Assembly (NCBI RefSeq): GCF_009906795.1
Contig: NZ_JAAALN010000001.1
Location: forward strand, 1 to 64,000
Direction of reading: 5' to 3'
DNA length: 64,000 nucleotides
Origin: Kineococcus siccus
GTDB taxonomy: Bacteria > Actinomycetota > Actinomycetes > Actinomycetales > Kineococcaceae
Shown: positions 27,485-36,229 of the stretch, piece after piece
Position numbering within the stretch: position 1 is the stretch's first letter
How the letters are laid out: each line of letters begins with the position of its first letter
Notes under the pieces: model-generated
What the model was told of the DNA's origin: nothing
Database searches by the model: none
What the model saw: the letters and a program-made list of their open reading frames with translations, nothing else
Program-made: the position numbers and the translations under genes

Positions 27485-28342
27485 TCAGGGGGTGAGGACG
27501 GTCGTCCCCGCGAGGGCCGTGACCGGGGTGGCCGGCGAGTCGATCGCCACGGTCCCGGCGATCGGCTGGAACCCGAGGCCCGCGACGGAGTACTCCGCCG
27601 TGTAGGCGGTCGTGAGGGTGATCTCGTAGTTCCCGGGCTGCCGGTAGGTGTGCGTCACCGTGAGCGCCGGCCACGGTGCGCCCGGGTCGCTCGTCGGCCC
27701 GACGACGGCCCCGTCCCCGCACGTCCACCGGTAGGTCACCGGCGTCGCGCGGATCGTCACGGGGAACCCGAGGATGTCCACCGTCCGCGTCACCTGCCCC
27801 GCGGTGGCCATGAGGTTCACGGCCAGGTTGATCGCCACCTGCCCGGAGTCGGGCTGCAGCGTCGCCGTCGCCGGCGGCAACCCGATGCGCCGCACGTCCT
27901 CGATGGTCACGGTCGGCAGGATCACCGCGGCCGCCTCGCCCGCCTCCGCGAGCGACGTGCACCGCGACGCCCCCCGCGCCCACTGGTTCGCTCCCGTCGG
28001 ACTCGTCCAGGTGGTCAGCATCACCTGGCCCGGTGGGCACGTCGTCGCCGCGCCGCACGAGTTGTCGTTGGCGACGCCACCCAAGCGCGGGTCGTTGCGC
28101 GAGCAGGCAGGGGTGCGGCGGATGTCGACGACCGGGGCGACGCTCGCAGCAGGCGTGCCCTTTGCGCCCGATGGTGCGCGGCGCGGAGTGTCGCTGCAAC
28201 GCATAGCACCACGGACGACGATGTCTGTCGCTGCTCGAGCTTGAGTTGAGCCGCTGCAGGAGGCGGCCTGAGCAGGCGTGACCAAGACGCTCATCAAGAC
28301 GCACGTGGTGAGGAGGATCAGTGCAGTAGGACGGTGCTTCAT
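27485..28342 (-). CDS. Secreted PKD-domain protein
   Basis: 285 aa with a Sec signal (ALILLTTCVLMSVLVTPAQA, cut near AQA-A). The middle is Cys-rich (SRNDPRLGGVANDNSCGAAT, TTCPPGQVML). The last 90 residues look like a PKD/Ig fold: TYRWTCGDGAVVGPTSDPGA and TVTHTYRQPGNYEITLTTAY. Binding or wall-scaffolding function at the cell surface is likely; no catalytic motif seen. ATG overlaps the stop of the upstream DUF6318 lipoprotein gene in an ATGA, so the two are a unit. Confidence 0.75.
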   Translation of the reverse strand: MKHRPTALILLTTCVLMSVLVTPAQAASCSGSTQARAATDIVVRGAMRCSDTPRRAPSGAKGTPAASVAPVVDIRRTPACSRNDPRLGGVANDNSCGAATTCPPGQVMLTTWTSPTGANQWARGASRCTSLAEAGEAAAVILPTVTIEDVRRIGLPPATATLQPDSGQVAINLAVNLMATAGQVTRTVDILGFPVTIRATPVTYRWTCGDGAVVGPTSDPGAPWPALTVTHTYRQPGNYEITLTTAYTAEYSVAGLGFQPIAGTVAIDSPATPVTALAGTTVLTP

Positions 28343-28950
28343 CCAGGCAACCCTTGGACGAGCCAGCGCCCGGCCCTCATGTGGACCTCGATGACGCCGG
28401 TCGAGGTCAACGCCGGGACCTGACCGAAGGTCGAGCCGTCTTGCCTGAGGTACTGGCCAGGGCCGTTGCTCATCTCGACCAGGATGTCGGCCTCTTGAGT
28501 TTCAGGTGAGTAGTAGGTCAACATGCCCGAGTCAAAGTGAATGTCGAGGTTCTCACCGACGAGGCGCTGTTCCCTCGCCTGGTCGACCCCTTCCGCGTGG
28601 TAGGCGCAAGTGCCGCAGTCCGGCTCACTGATGCTCCGCAGCAGGGACGGGTCGCCGGTCGCCCGAGCGTGGTTCAACACCAACAGGTAGTACGCCGCGA
28701 AGCCGATCGCGTCGTCCTCGTTGAACGTCCCCTCCGGCCGGAACGTCGGTGCGGGCAGCGAGACCGTGGCGACGGGCGTGGGGGTCGTCGCCTCCGGCGT
28801 CGGGGCCGCCGTGGTCGCGGACGGCGTCGCCACCGGCGTCCTCGCCGGGACGGCCGGCGCCGCGGGCTGCTCCGCGTCGGCGCTGCAGCCCGTCACGGCG
28901 GCGAGGAGCAGCAGGACACCACTCACGGGCAGGGCGGTTCGTCGCAGCAC
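28339..28950 (-). CDS. DUF6318-like lipoprotein
   Basis: 203 aa from GTG 28950: VLRRTALPVSGVLLLLAAVT then a GCSAD lipobox, so likely lipid-anchored. A Pro/Thr/Ala-rich linker (about residues 25-70) leads to a conserved domain: FNEDDAIGFAAYYLLVLNHA, SISEPDCGTCAYHAEGVDQA with two Cys, and GRWLVQGLPG at the end. This matches the actinobacterial DUF6318 family. The longer upstream frame is Cys/Arg-rich and not credible. Operon with the PKD-domain protein; joint surface role inferred. Confidence 0.75.
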   Translation of the reverse strand: MLRRTALPVSGVLLLLAAVTGCSADAEQPAAPAVPARTPVATPSATTAAPTPEATTPTPVATVSLPAPTFRPEGTFNEDDAIGFAAYYLLVLNHARATGDPSLLRSISEPDCGTCAYHAEGVDQAREQRLVGENLDIHFDSGMLTYYSPETQEADILVEMSNGPGQYLRQDGSTFGQVPALTSTGVIEVHMRAGRWLVQGLPG

Positions 28951-29080
28951 CCACTCACGGTAGGTGCGGCAGGCCGGTCCCCGCTGGCTTCGTCCACAGG
29001 CCGGTGGGCCGTCCGGCTGAGTGTCCTCAGCGCACGACACCGGGCGCTGCCCCCTCGTCCGCGCTCCGGGTCGGCACCCG

Positions 29081-30595
29081 TCAGCGAGGAGTCGTGAGCA
29101 CCAGCCGGGCGAACTTCCGGGCGGCCGGACTCTGCTTCGCTCCCGACGCGAGCCGGCTGCGGTAGGCGGCCACTCCGGTCCGCTCGAGCACGTCCAGGGT
29201 CGGTCGTGCGGCGTCGAACACGTCACCGCGTGTCAGCGGGCCCGCAGCGGTGGCCCACCCGAGCGCGGTGAGCACTTCGACGCCCAGGGGGGTGATGCGG
29301 TCGTGCACCGTGGCGTCCCCCGCCGCGACACCGAGGAGCGCCAGAGTCCCGGCGACCTGCGCGGCGTCGTCCCGGCCCGCGGGAAGGCGGGCGGCGATGT
29401 GCCCGACCAGGCGTGCGGGATCCGTGCGCAGCGAGCGGCCGGCAGGGGTGACGAGCAGGCGTCCGCGGTGCTTCCGCAGCAGCCCGAGGTCCTGGACGGC
29501 GGTGCGGAACACCAGCACGGGGAGCGTGTGGACCTCACGATTCCCCGTGCCGATCCACGTGTCGTCGAGGCGCAGGGCCTCGAACGCGTCCTGCACCACG
29601 GCGGGTGGGAGGTACCCCGCGCCCGTCAGCGTCACCCCCTCCTCGCCGATCCGGTCGAGCAGCCACCGGACGTCCCGCGTGATCTCCGCCAGTTCCTCGG
29701 GACTGAGCGCGGCGGCCAGGGTCCCGTGCGGGAGGGCGCGGCGGGCCAGGTCGTGGACCGTGCGGGCCGTGTCGAGGGGGAGGCGGGACAGGAGGTCGGT
29801 CACGATCCCCGGCAGCCCGTCGACGTGGAGTTCCGGGTGCGACGGCACACCGGGGAGTTCCGGCGGCCGCGGCCCGTGCACCAGTTCCTCGTTGACCGCC
29901 TCCGCGGAGAACTCCGCGGGCCGGAGATCGCCGTGCGTGTCGAGGAGTTCCCGCAGGTGCGGCGCGACCGGTGCGCCGTCAACGCGAGTCGCGAGCGCGT
30001 AGAGGAGTTCGGCGTACCCTCCCGGGCCGCCGCAGTCCTCGGGCGGGCAGGCGCGCCTGCCGCTGAGACAGAGGGCATCCGGAGCACCGGGAGGCCGCTC
30101 ACGCACTTCCTCGAGGCGGACGACGTGGTCCCACCCGTCCCCGAAGTCGTACGTGTACCCGAGCCGGTCTCCCGGGTCCGCGAGCACCTGGTCGAGGTGG
30201 ACGTCGGCCTCCGGAGTTCCCGGGTCGCCCTCGGAGACGTCGAAGGCGTTGAGCAGGAACGGCTCCGCGCGGCCGGCGGCCGTGCCCAGGCGGCGGAACG
30301 CGTGCAGGTGGCTGTTGCTCCAGCCCATCGCCGTCTGCAGGACGTCGTGGACGGCGTCCAGCGTCAGGTCGGAGTTCACCTCCAGGCGGCGCCAGACCGG
30401 CGGCCGCGTGCGGGCGAGGTCCACCCGCACGCGGTAGGTGACCGGCGTCGCGCGCCGGGGGAGGAGGGTCAGCGAGGGGACGACGTCGGGACCGGTCGAC
30501 GATCGTCCCGAGAGCAGTTCCCCGAGCTGCTGCGGGGTGAGCGCGTCGACCACAGCCTGCACCGCGGGTGGGATCCCGGGGCGTCGGCGGGGCAC
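29081..30595 (-). CDS. Plasmid pRiA4b ORF-3-like family protein
   Basis: 504 aa from GTG 30595. Residues 50-180 carry the pRiA4b ORF-3 domain: TYRVRVDLARTRPPVWRRLE, then LDAVHDVLQTAMGWSNSHLH, YTYDFGDGWDHVVRLE and later CGGPGGYAELL. The remaining 320 residues are a helical extension seen in larger actinobacterial members, without a motif I can name. The family often lies near transposons (as in IS1096-type elements), but no IS is adjacent here. Molecular role unknown. Confidence 0.78.
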   Translation of the reverse strand: MPRRRPGIPPAVQAVVDALTPQQLGELLSGRSSTGPDVVPSLTLLPRRATPVTYRVRVDLARTRPPVWRRLEVNSDLTLDAVHDVLQTAMGWSNSHLHAFRRLGTAAGRAEPFLLNAFDVSEGDPGTPEADVHLDQVLADPGDRLGYTYDFGDGWDHVVRLEEVRERPPGAPDALCLSGRRACPPEDCGGPGGYAELLYALATRVDGAPVAPHLRELLDTHGDLRPAEFSAEAVNEELVHGPRPPELPGVPSHPELHVDGLPGIVTDLLSRLPLDTARTVHDLARRALPHGTLAAALSPEELAEITRDVRWLLDRIGEEGVTLTGAGYLPPAVVQDAFEALRLDDTWIGTGNREVHTLPVLVFRTAVQDLGLLRKHRGRLLVTPAGRSLRTDPARLVGHIAARLPAGRDDAAQVAGTLALLGVAAGDATVHDRITPLGVEVLTALGWATAAGPLTRGDVFDAARPTLDVLERTGVAAYRSRLASGAKQSPAARKFARLVLTTPR

Positions 30596-30620
30596 CGCAC
30601 AAGCCTAGCGAGCCGCGGGC

Positions 30621-31505
30621 TCAGGCCGCGACGTCCACGATGCCGAGGCGCCGCGAACTGGTGAGCCGTCCGGTGGCCGGGCCGACGTACGTCCCGGCCG
30701 TCGGGGCGACGTCGGTGTAGTCGCGGCCGGTGGCGACCGTGACGTACTTCCGTCCGGCGCGGCGGCCGTTGCAGGGGTCGAACGGCACGGCCACGGCAGC
30801 ACCGTCGGCGGCGACGAGCACCTCGACCCACGCGTGGGTCCCGCCCTGGCCGAGCAGGTGCCCGGAGACGTAGCGCGCGGGAACGCCGAGCTCGTGGCAG
30901 AGCGCCAGCATGATGTGGGCGTAGTCCTGGCAGACGCCGCGGCCGCCGTCGAGCGCTTCGGCGGCGGTGGTGCGGGTGCCGGTCGGGCCGTACTCGTACG
31001 TCATCGTCCGGTGCACGGCATGGCAGACGCGCTCGGCGGTGTCGAGCGTCGTCTCGCGCGGGCGGCGCAACTCGGCGGCCCAGCCGCGGAGCCGCTCGTC
31101 GGCCGCGGTGAGGCGGGTCGGCAGGCGCCAGCGACTGTCCTGCAGCGCAGACCGCGGAAGCACCGGGAGGGCGTCGCCGTCACGTTCCAGGAGGGCGGTG
31201 AGGCGGAACTCGATGTGCTCGTCGACCCGCGCGGCGTGCACCTCGACGAGGTGGTTGCCGACGGAGGTGAGGCGCTCGCGGGGCCGCGCGCGCGATCCCT
31301 CGACGTCCAGCGCGTAGTGCCGGCGGTGCAGGTCGCCGTGGCGCACGGGCGGGACGACGACGAGCCGCTGACGCACCTTGGCCACGGGGAGGTCGTAGTC
31401 GTAGCGGAAGGTCTGCTCGAGCCGGTAGGTGATGCACTCGGCGCCGTCCAGGTCCAGCGCCTTGTGGTCCAGCAGGGGAGCGGACAGCGCGTCGTCGAGG
31501 ATCAC
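30621..31505 (-). CDS. Transglutaminase-like protein with N-terminal beta domain
   Basis: 294 aa. YRLEQTFRYDYDLPVAKVRQ opens the bacterial transglutaminase N-terminal domain. The core shows GRGVCQDYAHIMLALCHELG (catalytic Cys), GGTHAWVEVLVA (His) and VPFDPCNGRRAG (Asp). This is the usual Cys-His-Asp set of proteolytic or cross-linking transglutaminase-like enzymes, often encoded near peptide-modifying genes. GTG 31505 overlaps the upstream paralogue stop by 4 bases. No signal peptide, so cytosolic. Confidence 0.85.
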   Translation of the reverse strand: MILDDALSAPLLDHKALDLDGAECITYRLEQTFRYDYDLPVAKVRQRLVVVPPVRHGDLHRRHYALDVEGSRARPRERLTSVGNHLVEVHAARVDEHIEFRLTALLERDGDALPVLPRSALQDSRWRLPTRLTAADERLRGWAAELRRPRETTLDTAERVCHAVHRTMTYEYGPTGTRTTAAEALDGGRGVCQDYAHIMLALCHELGVPARYVSGHLLGQGGTHAWVEVLVAADGAAVAVPFDPCNGRRAGRKYVTVATGRDYTDVAPTAGTYVGPATGRLTSSRRLGIVDVAA

Positions 31506-32314
31506 TCGACCTCCTCCGCGTGGACGACCATGGACTCCAGCAAGGGTCCCCCGAAGGTGGTCAACATCGCCACATCTGATGCGTCGCGTCCCCGGCCGAT
31601 GAGGACGCGGCCCTTGCGGGGCGTGTTGTTGCGCGGGTCGAAGGTCCACCAGCGGTCGCCGAGCCACACCTCCATCCACGCGGAGAAGTCCGGGACGATG
31701 GCCGTGCCCTCGATGTCCATCTCCGGCAGGTACCCGAAGACATAGCGCGCGGGGATGCTCAGGGCGCGGCAGAAGGTGATCGCGAGGTGGGTGAAGTCGC
31801 GGCAGACGCCGTAGCCGGACGCGTACACGTCGGCCGCGGTCGAGGACGGTGTGCTGCTGCCGTACTGGAACGTCAGGTGCCGGTGGACGTGGTCGCAGAT
31901 GGCCTGGACGCGGGTGTAGCCCTTGGGCAGCTGCGAGAAGCGGGTCCACGCCTCGTCGCCCAGCAGGTCGGGCACGACGTAGCGGCTGGGCAGCGTGTAG
32001 AGCAGGACGTCGTCGGGCAGGTCGATCGGGGCGATCTCCGGCGCGGTGACGTCGACGTCCTCGGTGGCGTCGGGGACCTCGGCGATGGCGTCGTAGCGGA
32101 AGGTCGAACGGCCCGACGGGATGATGAGGCGCAGGCACTCGTTGCCGTAGAGGTCGGTGTAGGTGCGCCCGGGCTGCGCCGGCTCGATCGACCACCGCTC
32201 GTCGGTGACCCGCACGCCCTCGTCGCGGACGGCCATGACCTGCACGACCGACGGTGTGTCGACGGCGGCCTCGTGCACGAACTCGCACCCCACGTGTACC
32301 CGCCGCACCGTCAT
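31502..32314 (-). CDS. Transglutaminase-like protein lacking the usual His
   Basis: 270-aa paralogue of its downstream partner. ECLRLIIPSGRSTFRYDAIA lies in the N-terminal domain; ASGYGVCRDFTHLAITFCRA has the Cys; WWTFDPRNNTPRKGRVLIG has the Asp. At the usual His position the sequence is FSAWMEVW, so Ser replaces His. This variant recurs in one subgroup of the family, so it may be a different chemistry rather than decay. ATG at 32314, first gene of a two-gene leftward operon. Confidence 0.83.
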   Translation of the reverse strand: MTVRRVHVGCEFVHEAAVDTPSVVQVMAVRDEGVRVTDERWSIEPAQPGRTYTDLYGNECLRLIIPSGRSTFRYDAIAEVPDATEDVDVTAPEIAPIDLPDDVLLYTLPSRYVVPDLLGDEAWTRFSQLPKGYTRVQAICDHVHRHLTFQYGSSTPSSTAADVYASGYGVCRDFTHLAITFCRALSIPARYVFGYLPEMDIEGTAIVPDFSAWMEVWLGDRWWTFDPRNNTPRKGRVLIGRGRDASDVAMLTTFGGPLLESMVVHAEEVE

Positions 32315-32515
32315 CCGTGAGCTCCTCGGCGTCCCCCGGCGGGTCCTCCGCCGGCTCCCGGCGCGGTGGCGTCGCAGGGTGCGGTGCCACCTCTGCGTCG
32401 AGTCGTGCAGGGGACGCTAGCCGGTCGGGGGGCCCCGCGGGAGGTGACCCTGTGGACGGGCCGGACGCCGGGTCACCTCAGACTCCTACGGTCGGGGCGT
32501 GCAGCACGGTGCGGG

Positions 32516-32981
32516 GTGACGCCAGCGTGGCAGGACCCGGGCCCGGCGCCACCGCCCTCGTCCTCTTCCGCGGCCCTCCTGTTGAGCCGCACGGGCCGCC
32601 GCGACACCCGGCCTGAGCTCGCGTTGCGCCGCGAGCTGCACCGGCGCGGCCTGCGCTACCTCGTCGACACGACGCCGCCCGGGACCAACCGCCGTCGTCG
32701 CGCGGACCTCGTCTTCCGCGGCGCCCGCGTGGCCGTCTTCGTCGACGGCTGCTTCTGGCACGCCTGCCCGCAGCACTTCCACCCGCCGAAGGCCAACGCC
32801 GAGTGGTGGCGCGTGAAGTTCGCGAGTATCGCTGCGCGGGACCGCGACACCGACGCCCACCTGCTGGGGCTGGGCTGGTGCCCGCTGCGGGTGGGAGTAC
32901 GTGCCCGCCGTCGCGGCCGCCGACCGGGTGGCGGGGGTCGTGCACGCCCGCGCTGCGATTCCACCCCTCTCCCGGCGCTGA
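32516..32981 (+). pseudogene. vsr: Vsr mismatch endonuclease, one-base frameshift near the C-terminus
   Basis: The frame shows the very-short-patch-repair fold: SRTGRRDTRPELALRRELHR, RADLVFRGARVAVFVDGCFW then HACPQHFHPPKANAEWW with catalytic Asp and His residues. After LGWCPLRV at about 32893 the expected WEYVP appears only if one T is restored (GTG GGAG read as GTG TGG GAG); the shifted frame then runs AAADRVAGVVHARA to a stop at 32981. Without the shift the protein ends in an Arg/Gly-rich tail. Either inactive, or a sequencing error in a working gene. No methyltransferase is adjacent. Confidence 0.75.
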
Positions 32982-33067
32982 CGCAGCCCCGTCGGGCACC
33001 AGCCGCACAGTTCACAGTGAGGCGTCACCCAGATGCGGTGAGTCATTGAGCGTGCTACGACAGGTCC

Positions 33068-34108
33068 ATGCTCACGGTCAAGCGGTGGCGGTCCGTGCAC
33101 GACCTGGGCATGGAGCTGCTGGAGGTCACCGACCCCGCAGCGCAGGTGCTGCAGGGCCTGTCGTCGTTGCTGTGCCTGGTGCCGGGTGACGTGGCGGGCG
33201 AGGTCGAAGTCGCTCCCGGGAGGACTCCTCGGATCACGGAGATTCCCGAGCTCCTGCGTCCGATGCTGCACGCGGACGTGCAGGCGATCTTCAGGACCAA
33301 CCCTGCGGTGGTCTACCTCGCTGAGCACCACCACCTGTCGGCCGCGCGCGTCGAGGACCTCTGCGGTCCTGCGCAGTGGGCGCGCAACCTGATGCGCCGA
33401 CAGCTCTTGGAACCGAACCGCGTGCCCTTCGCCCTGCTCGCGGGCGACCTCACCAGCGCCGGCGTCGTTCACGGTTGGGGCGTCAACCGCAGCCGTCCCT
33501 TCGACGACGACGACGTCGAGGTTCTCCGTGCCTTCGCGGGCTTCCTCCGCCGGGCCGGTGCTGATCGCCGTCGCCAGAACCTGGTGATCGACCTCGAGCA
33601 CGCGGTCTCCTCGGGCGCCGGTCTGGTCCTGTTCCGGGGCGACGAGGTCATCCACCTCAACGGCGAAGCGGCTGCCCTCTTGGAACGCCACCAGGTAGCT
33701 CTGACGACGGTGCTGCGCGTGAGCCGAACAGCGCTCGGCCCGTCCCAGCCGGTGGGCGCGCTGCCGACCAGGCGCGGTGCGGTCCGGCTGCGCTGGCGCC
33801 CCGCCTTGCCCGGCTCCAGCGCTGTCGTCATCGACGAGGTGGGCGGAGGTCGGACAACCCTCCGATCCACGTTGACCACGCGCCAGTACGCGATTCTCTG
33901 CCACCTCTCTCACGGTCTCACGGCCGCCGCGATCGGCCGGCAAGTGGGGATCAGCGAACGCACCGTGCACAAGCACCTGGAGAACGTCTACCGCGCGCTG
34001 TCCGTTTCGGATCGGCTCGCCGCGGTGTCTCGAGGGCGCGAGCTCGGACTGCTCCCCGTCGTGGGCGGGTGCGGCCGGCTCGACGGGACGGCGGCGGTCG
34101 GCGGGTGA
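33068..34108 (+). CDS. LuxR-type regulator with N-terminal GAF-like sensor
   Basis: 346 aa. The last 80 residues hold a clear LuxR/FixJ helix-turn-helix: LTTRQYAILCHLSHGLTAAA, then IGRQVGISERTVHKHLENVY and RALSVSDRLAAV. The first 260 residues look like a GAF/PAS-type sensor region (LLCLVPGDVAGEVEVA at residues 38-53, GVVHGWGVNRSRPFDDDDVE). No receiver domain. ATG 33068 follows TACGAC by 7 bases, which would give a near-leaderless mRNA. Ligand and targets unknown. Confidence 0.83.
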   Translation: MLTVKRWRSVHDLGMELLEVTDPAAQVLQGLSSLLCLVPGDVAGEVEVAPGRTPRITEIPELLRPMLHADVQAIFRTNPAVVYLAEHHHLSAARVEDLCGPAQWARNLMRRQLLEPNRVPFALLAGDLTSAGVVHGWGVNRSRPFDDDDVEVLRAFAGFLRRAGADRRRQNLVIDLEHAVSSGAGLVLFRGDEVIHLNGEAAALLERHQVALTTVLRVSRTALGPSQPVGALPTRRGAVRLRWRPALPGSSAVVIDEVGGGRTTLRSTLTTRQYAILCHLSHGLTAAAIGRQVGISERTVHKHLENVYRALSVSDRLAAVSRGRELGLLPVVGGCGRLDGTAAVGG

Positions 34109-34242
34109 CCGCGGTAGCAGGGACCAGCCGGTCACAGGCATGGGTACGCAGGTCTGCGTAGCCCTCGTGGCGCACCCGGTGTCGTTGGTCTCATCCTGGC
34201 TGCGAGGCGACGTCGCCTCACCCTCAGAGCTCAGGAGACACC

Positions 34243-34662
34243 ATGCCTACCAAGCACCTCCGCGCCCTCGCGCTCACCGTGGCCGCCGGCGCGATCGCCT
34301 TGTCCGTGTCCAACGCGGCCGCCGCTTCGGCGGCCAGCGTGACGGTCCTCCGGAGCGGAGACGGGGACACCCTCCGGGCGAAGTTCTACGACGGCCCCAA
34401 CTTCACCGGGGACGTGCTCGTCTACTACGGCGGCAGCGCCTGCACCGCGACGACGACGGACAACGAGTACACGTACTCCGACCTGAGGATCGTCGGCTGG
34501 AACGACCGGATCGAGTCCATCCAGGACTTCAACAGCTGTGACGTGAAGTTGTACAGGGACATCAACCTGGGTGGTCCGTCGGCGTACGCCGACTGGACCC
34601 CTACCGGTCGCAACTGCGTCACGGCCTGGCGGAACGTCGCCTCCGGATTCCGCGTCTCCTGA
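34243..34662 (+). CDS. Small secreted protein, beta/gamma-crystallin or I36-inhibitor like
   Basis: 139 aa with a Sec signal (ALALTVAAGAIALSVSNAAA, cut near ASA-A). The mature part has AKFYDGPNFTGDVLVYYGGS and VKLYRDINLGGPSAYADW, two crystallin-like strands with the Y/F-x-D/E-x-x-F/L-x-G pattern, and single Cys in SACTAT, NSCDVK and GRNCVT. Such folds occur in peptidase-inhibitor family I36 and in secreted stress proteins. ATG has AGGAG 7 bases upstream. Lower G+C than its neighbours. Monocistronic. Confidence 0.7.
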   Translation: MPTKHLRALALTVAAGAIALSVSNAAAASAASVTVLRSGDGDTLRAKFYDGPNFTGDVLVYYGGSACTATTTDNEYTYSDLRIVGWNDRIESIQDFNSCDVKLYRDINLGGPSAYADWTPTGRNCVTAWRNVASGFRVS

Positions 34663-34733
34663 TCGGCGGCGGCGGCGGCGGCACGGACTGAGCGGGCCTG
34701 ATCGGGGGAGATGGGCGGAAGGCGCTCCGTCGG

Positions 34734-36128
34734 TCATTCGCCCTCGGGCCCCCACCTGTCCAGGGCTGTCGTGAAGCTGTCGTTCCAGAGGCTGAGGTGC
34801 GGCCAGACCGCCGCGACCCACTGGGTCGCCTCCTGTGGCGAGAGGCCTTCCTCCCGCATGGCCCATGCCCGCAGCACCAGCCCGGTGCGCGAGGCGCCGG
34901 CGTGGCAGTGCACGAGCACCCGCCGGCCGTCGGCGCGGAGGGCGGCGATGTCGTCCAGGACGTCGTCGAGGACGGTGACGAGCACGGGGTTGCTGTCGTC
35001 GTCGGTGAGGTAGGCGAAGCGCTGCACGTCGTGGCCGAAGCGTCCGCCGGTGCGGCACAGCGAGACGACGGCGAAGTCGCGGTCGCTGCGGCGCGCGCCG
35101 TCCAGGTCCGCCGCCCACACGCCGGGGGTGACCTCGACGGCCTTCTGGCCGCGGGTGGGCGGCGGCTCGTGGAGGCGGACACCGCGGTTCCCGTCCAGAC
35201 GTGCGGCCAGCAGCTGCAGGTCGCGCAGCTCCCATACCTCCGGCCCGAAGCCCGGAATGCGGCCGTGGACGACGGACGTCCAGCGGATCGGGATGCCGGT
35301 GATGCCCGCCCGGGCGCCGGCGAGCGCGCCGGTGACGCAGGCGACCGTGTCGGTGTCCCCGCCGAGGTCGACGACCAGGCGCAGCGCCTCCTCGAACGTG
35401 GTCGAGTGCCGGAGCGCCCACAGCGCCGACCCGAGCGTCGGCCAGACGGCGCCGTTGGCCTCGGCCGCGTCCTCCGGTCGCCACTCCGGCGCGCACACCT
35501 GCGCCCACTTCGCCCGGTGCGGCTCCGCCACGAGCGGCAGCGCCGCAGCCACGGCCTCGTCGGCGTCTCCGCCGTCCAGGAGCACGCGCAGCACCTCGTG
35601 AAAGAGCGCGCACCCCTCCCCGGCCGCGGGATCGCCGTGGGTGAGGGCGCTGATGCGCCGGGCGGCGTCCATCGTCGCCTCCCGCCCGGCGCTCGCGAAG
35701 AAGATCGCCGCCGGGGTGGTGCGCATGAGCGACCCGTTGCCGGCGGCCCGGTTCCCGGCGCGCACGTGCTCAGCCGCGGCGGTGTCCCAGGGCAGTCCCG
35801 ACTGCAGCACCGCGCGGGTCTGGATGCCGATGTCCGGCGGGTCCGCTTCCGCCCAGCGCCGGAAGCGGTCGAAGACGTCGGCCTCGTCGAGGTCGTCGCG
35901 CTCCACGAGCGACTGCCCCACCAGCAGCGCCATCTGCGTGTCGTCGGTGAACTCGCCCAGCTCCCAGTCCAGGGTGCCGCCGCCGCACATCTCGGTGGCG
36001 ACGCCGCGGGCGGAGGTTGGGAAGCGGCCGCAGAAAGCGTCCGGCGGACCGAACTCGAACGGCGCGCCCAGGGCGTCGCCGACGGCCGAGCCCACGAGGG
36101 CGCCCATCACGCGGTGCAGTCGGTCCAC
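34734..36128 (-). CDS. ADP-ribosylglycohydrolase fused to a dual-specificity phosphatase
   Basis: 464 aa. Residues 1-300 are a DraG/ADP-ribosylglycohydrolase: GALVGSAVGDALGAPFEFG, LGEFTDDTQMALLVG (metal Asp pair) and VVDLGGDTDTVACVTGALAG (second metal site). Residues 335-455 are a protein-tyrosine/dual-specificity phosphatase domain with VLVHCHAGASRTGLVLRAW; the Cys is about residue 408 and the Arg about 414. The fusion links removal of ADP-ribose with dephosphorylation. Divergent from the DUF4143 ATPase across a 95-bp gap with 23-bp repeats. Confidence 0.9.
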   Translation of the reverse strand: MDRLHRVMGALVGSAVGDALGAPFEFGPPDAFCGRFPTSARGVATEMCGGGTLDWELGEFTDDTQMALLVGQSLVERDDLDEADVFDRFRRWAEADPPDIGIQTRAVLQSGLPWDTAAAEHVRAGNRAAGNGSLMRTTPAAIFFASAGREATMDAARRISALTHGDPAAGEGCALFHEVLRVLLDGGDADEAVAAALPLVAEPHRAKWAQVCAPEWRPEDAAEANGAVWPTLGSALWALRHSTTFEEALRLVVDLGGDTDTVACVTGALAGARAGITGIPIRWTSVVHGRIPGFGPEVWELRDLQLLAARLDGNRGVRLHEPPPTRGQKAVEVTPGVWAADLDGARRSDRDFAVVSLCRTGGRFGHDVQRFAYLTDDDSNPVLVTVLDDVLDDIAALRADGRRVLVHCHAGASRTGLVLRAWAMREEGLSPQEATQWVAAVWPHLSLWNDSFTTALDRWGPEGE

Positions 36129-36160
36129 GTCCCCTCCTTCGTCGAGCTCGGCGGTCGTCA

Positions 36161-36229
36161 GACGGTAGCGCCGAACGGCGCCAAACAGTAGCGTCTGAAT
36201 CCGCCAAAAGGTAGCCTAGGTGGGTGCCC
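36161..36229. repeat. Three 23-bp units with GTAGC in register
   Basis: GTAGC occurs at 36165, 36188 and 36211, exactly 23 bases apart, each in a unit ending GCC(A/C). The third unit contains TAGCCT (36212-36217), a good leaderless -10 for the GTG at 36224. Two helical turns between sites suits cooperative binding by a regulator. CAGACG/CGTCTG arms also flank the first unit. Confidence 0.5.
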
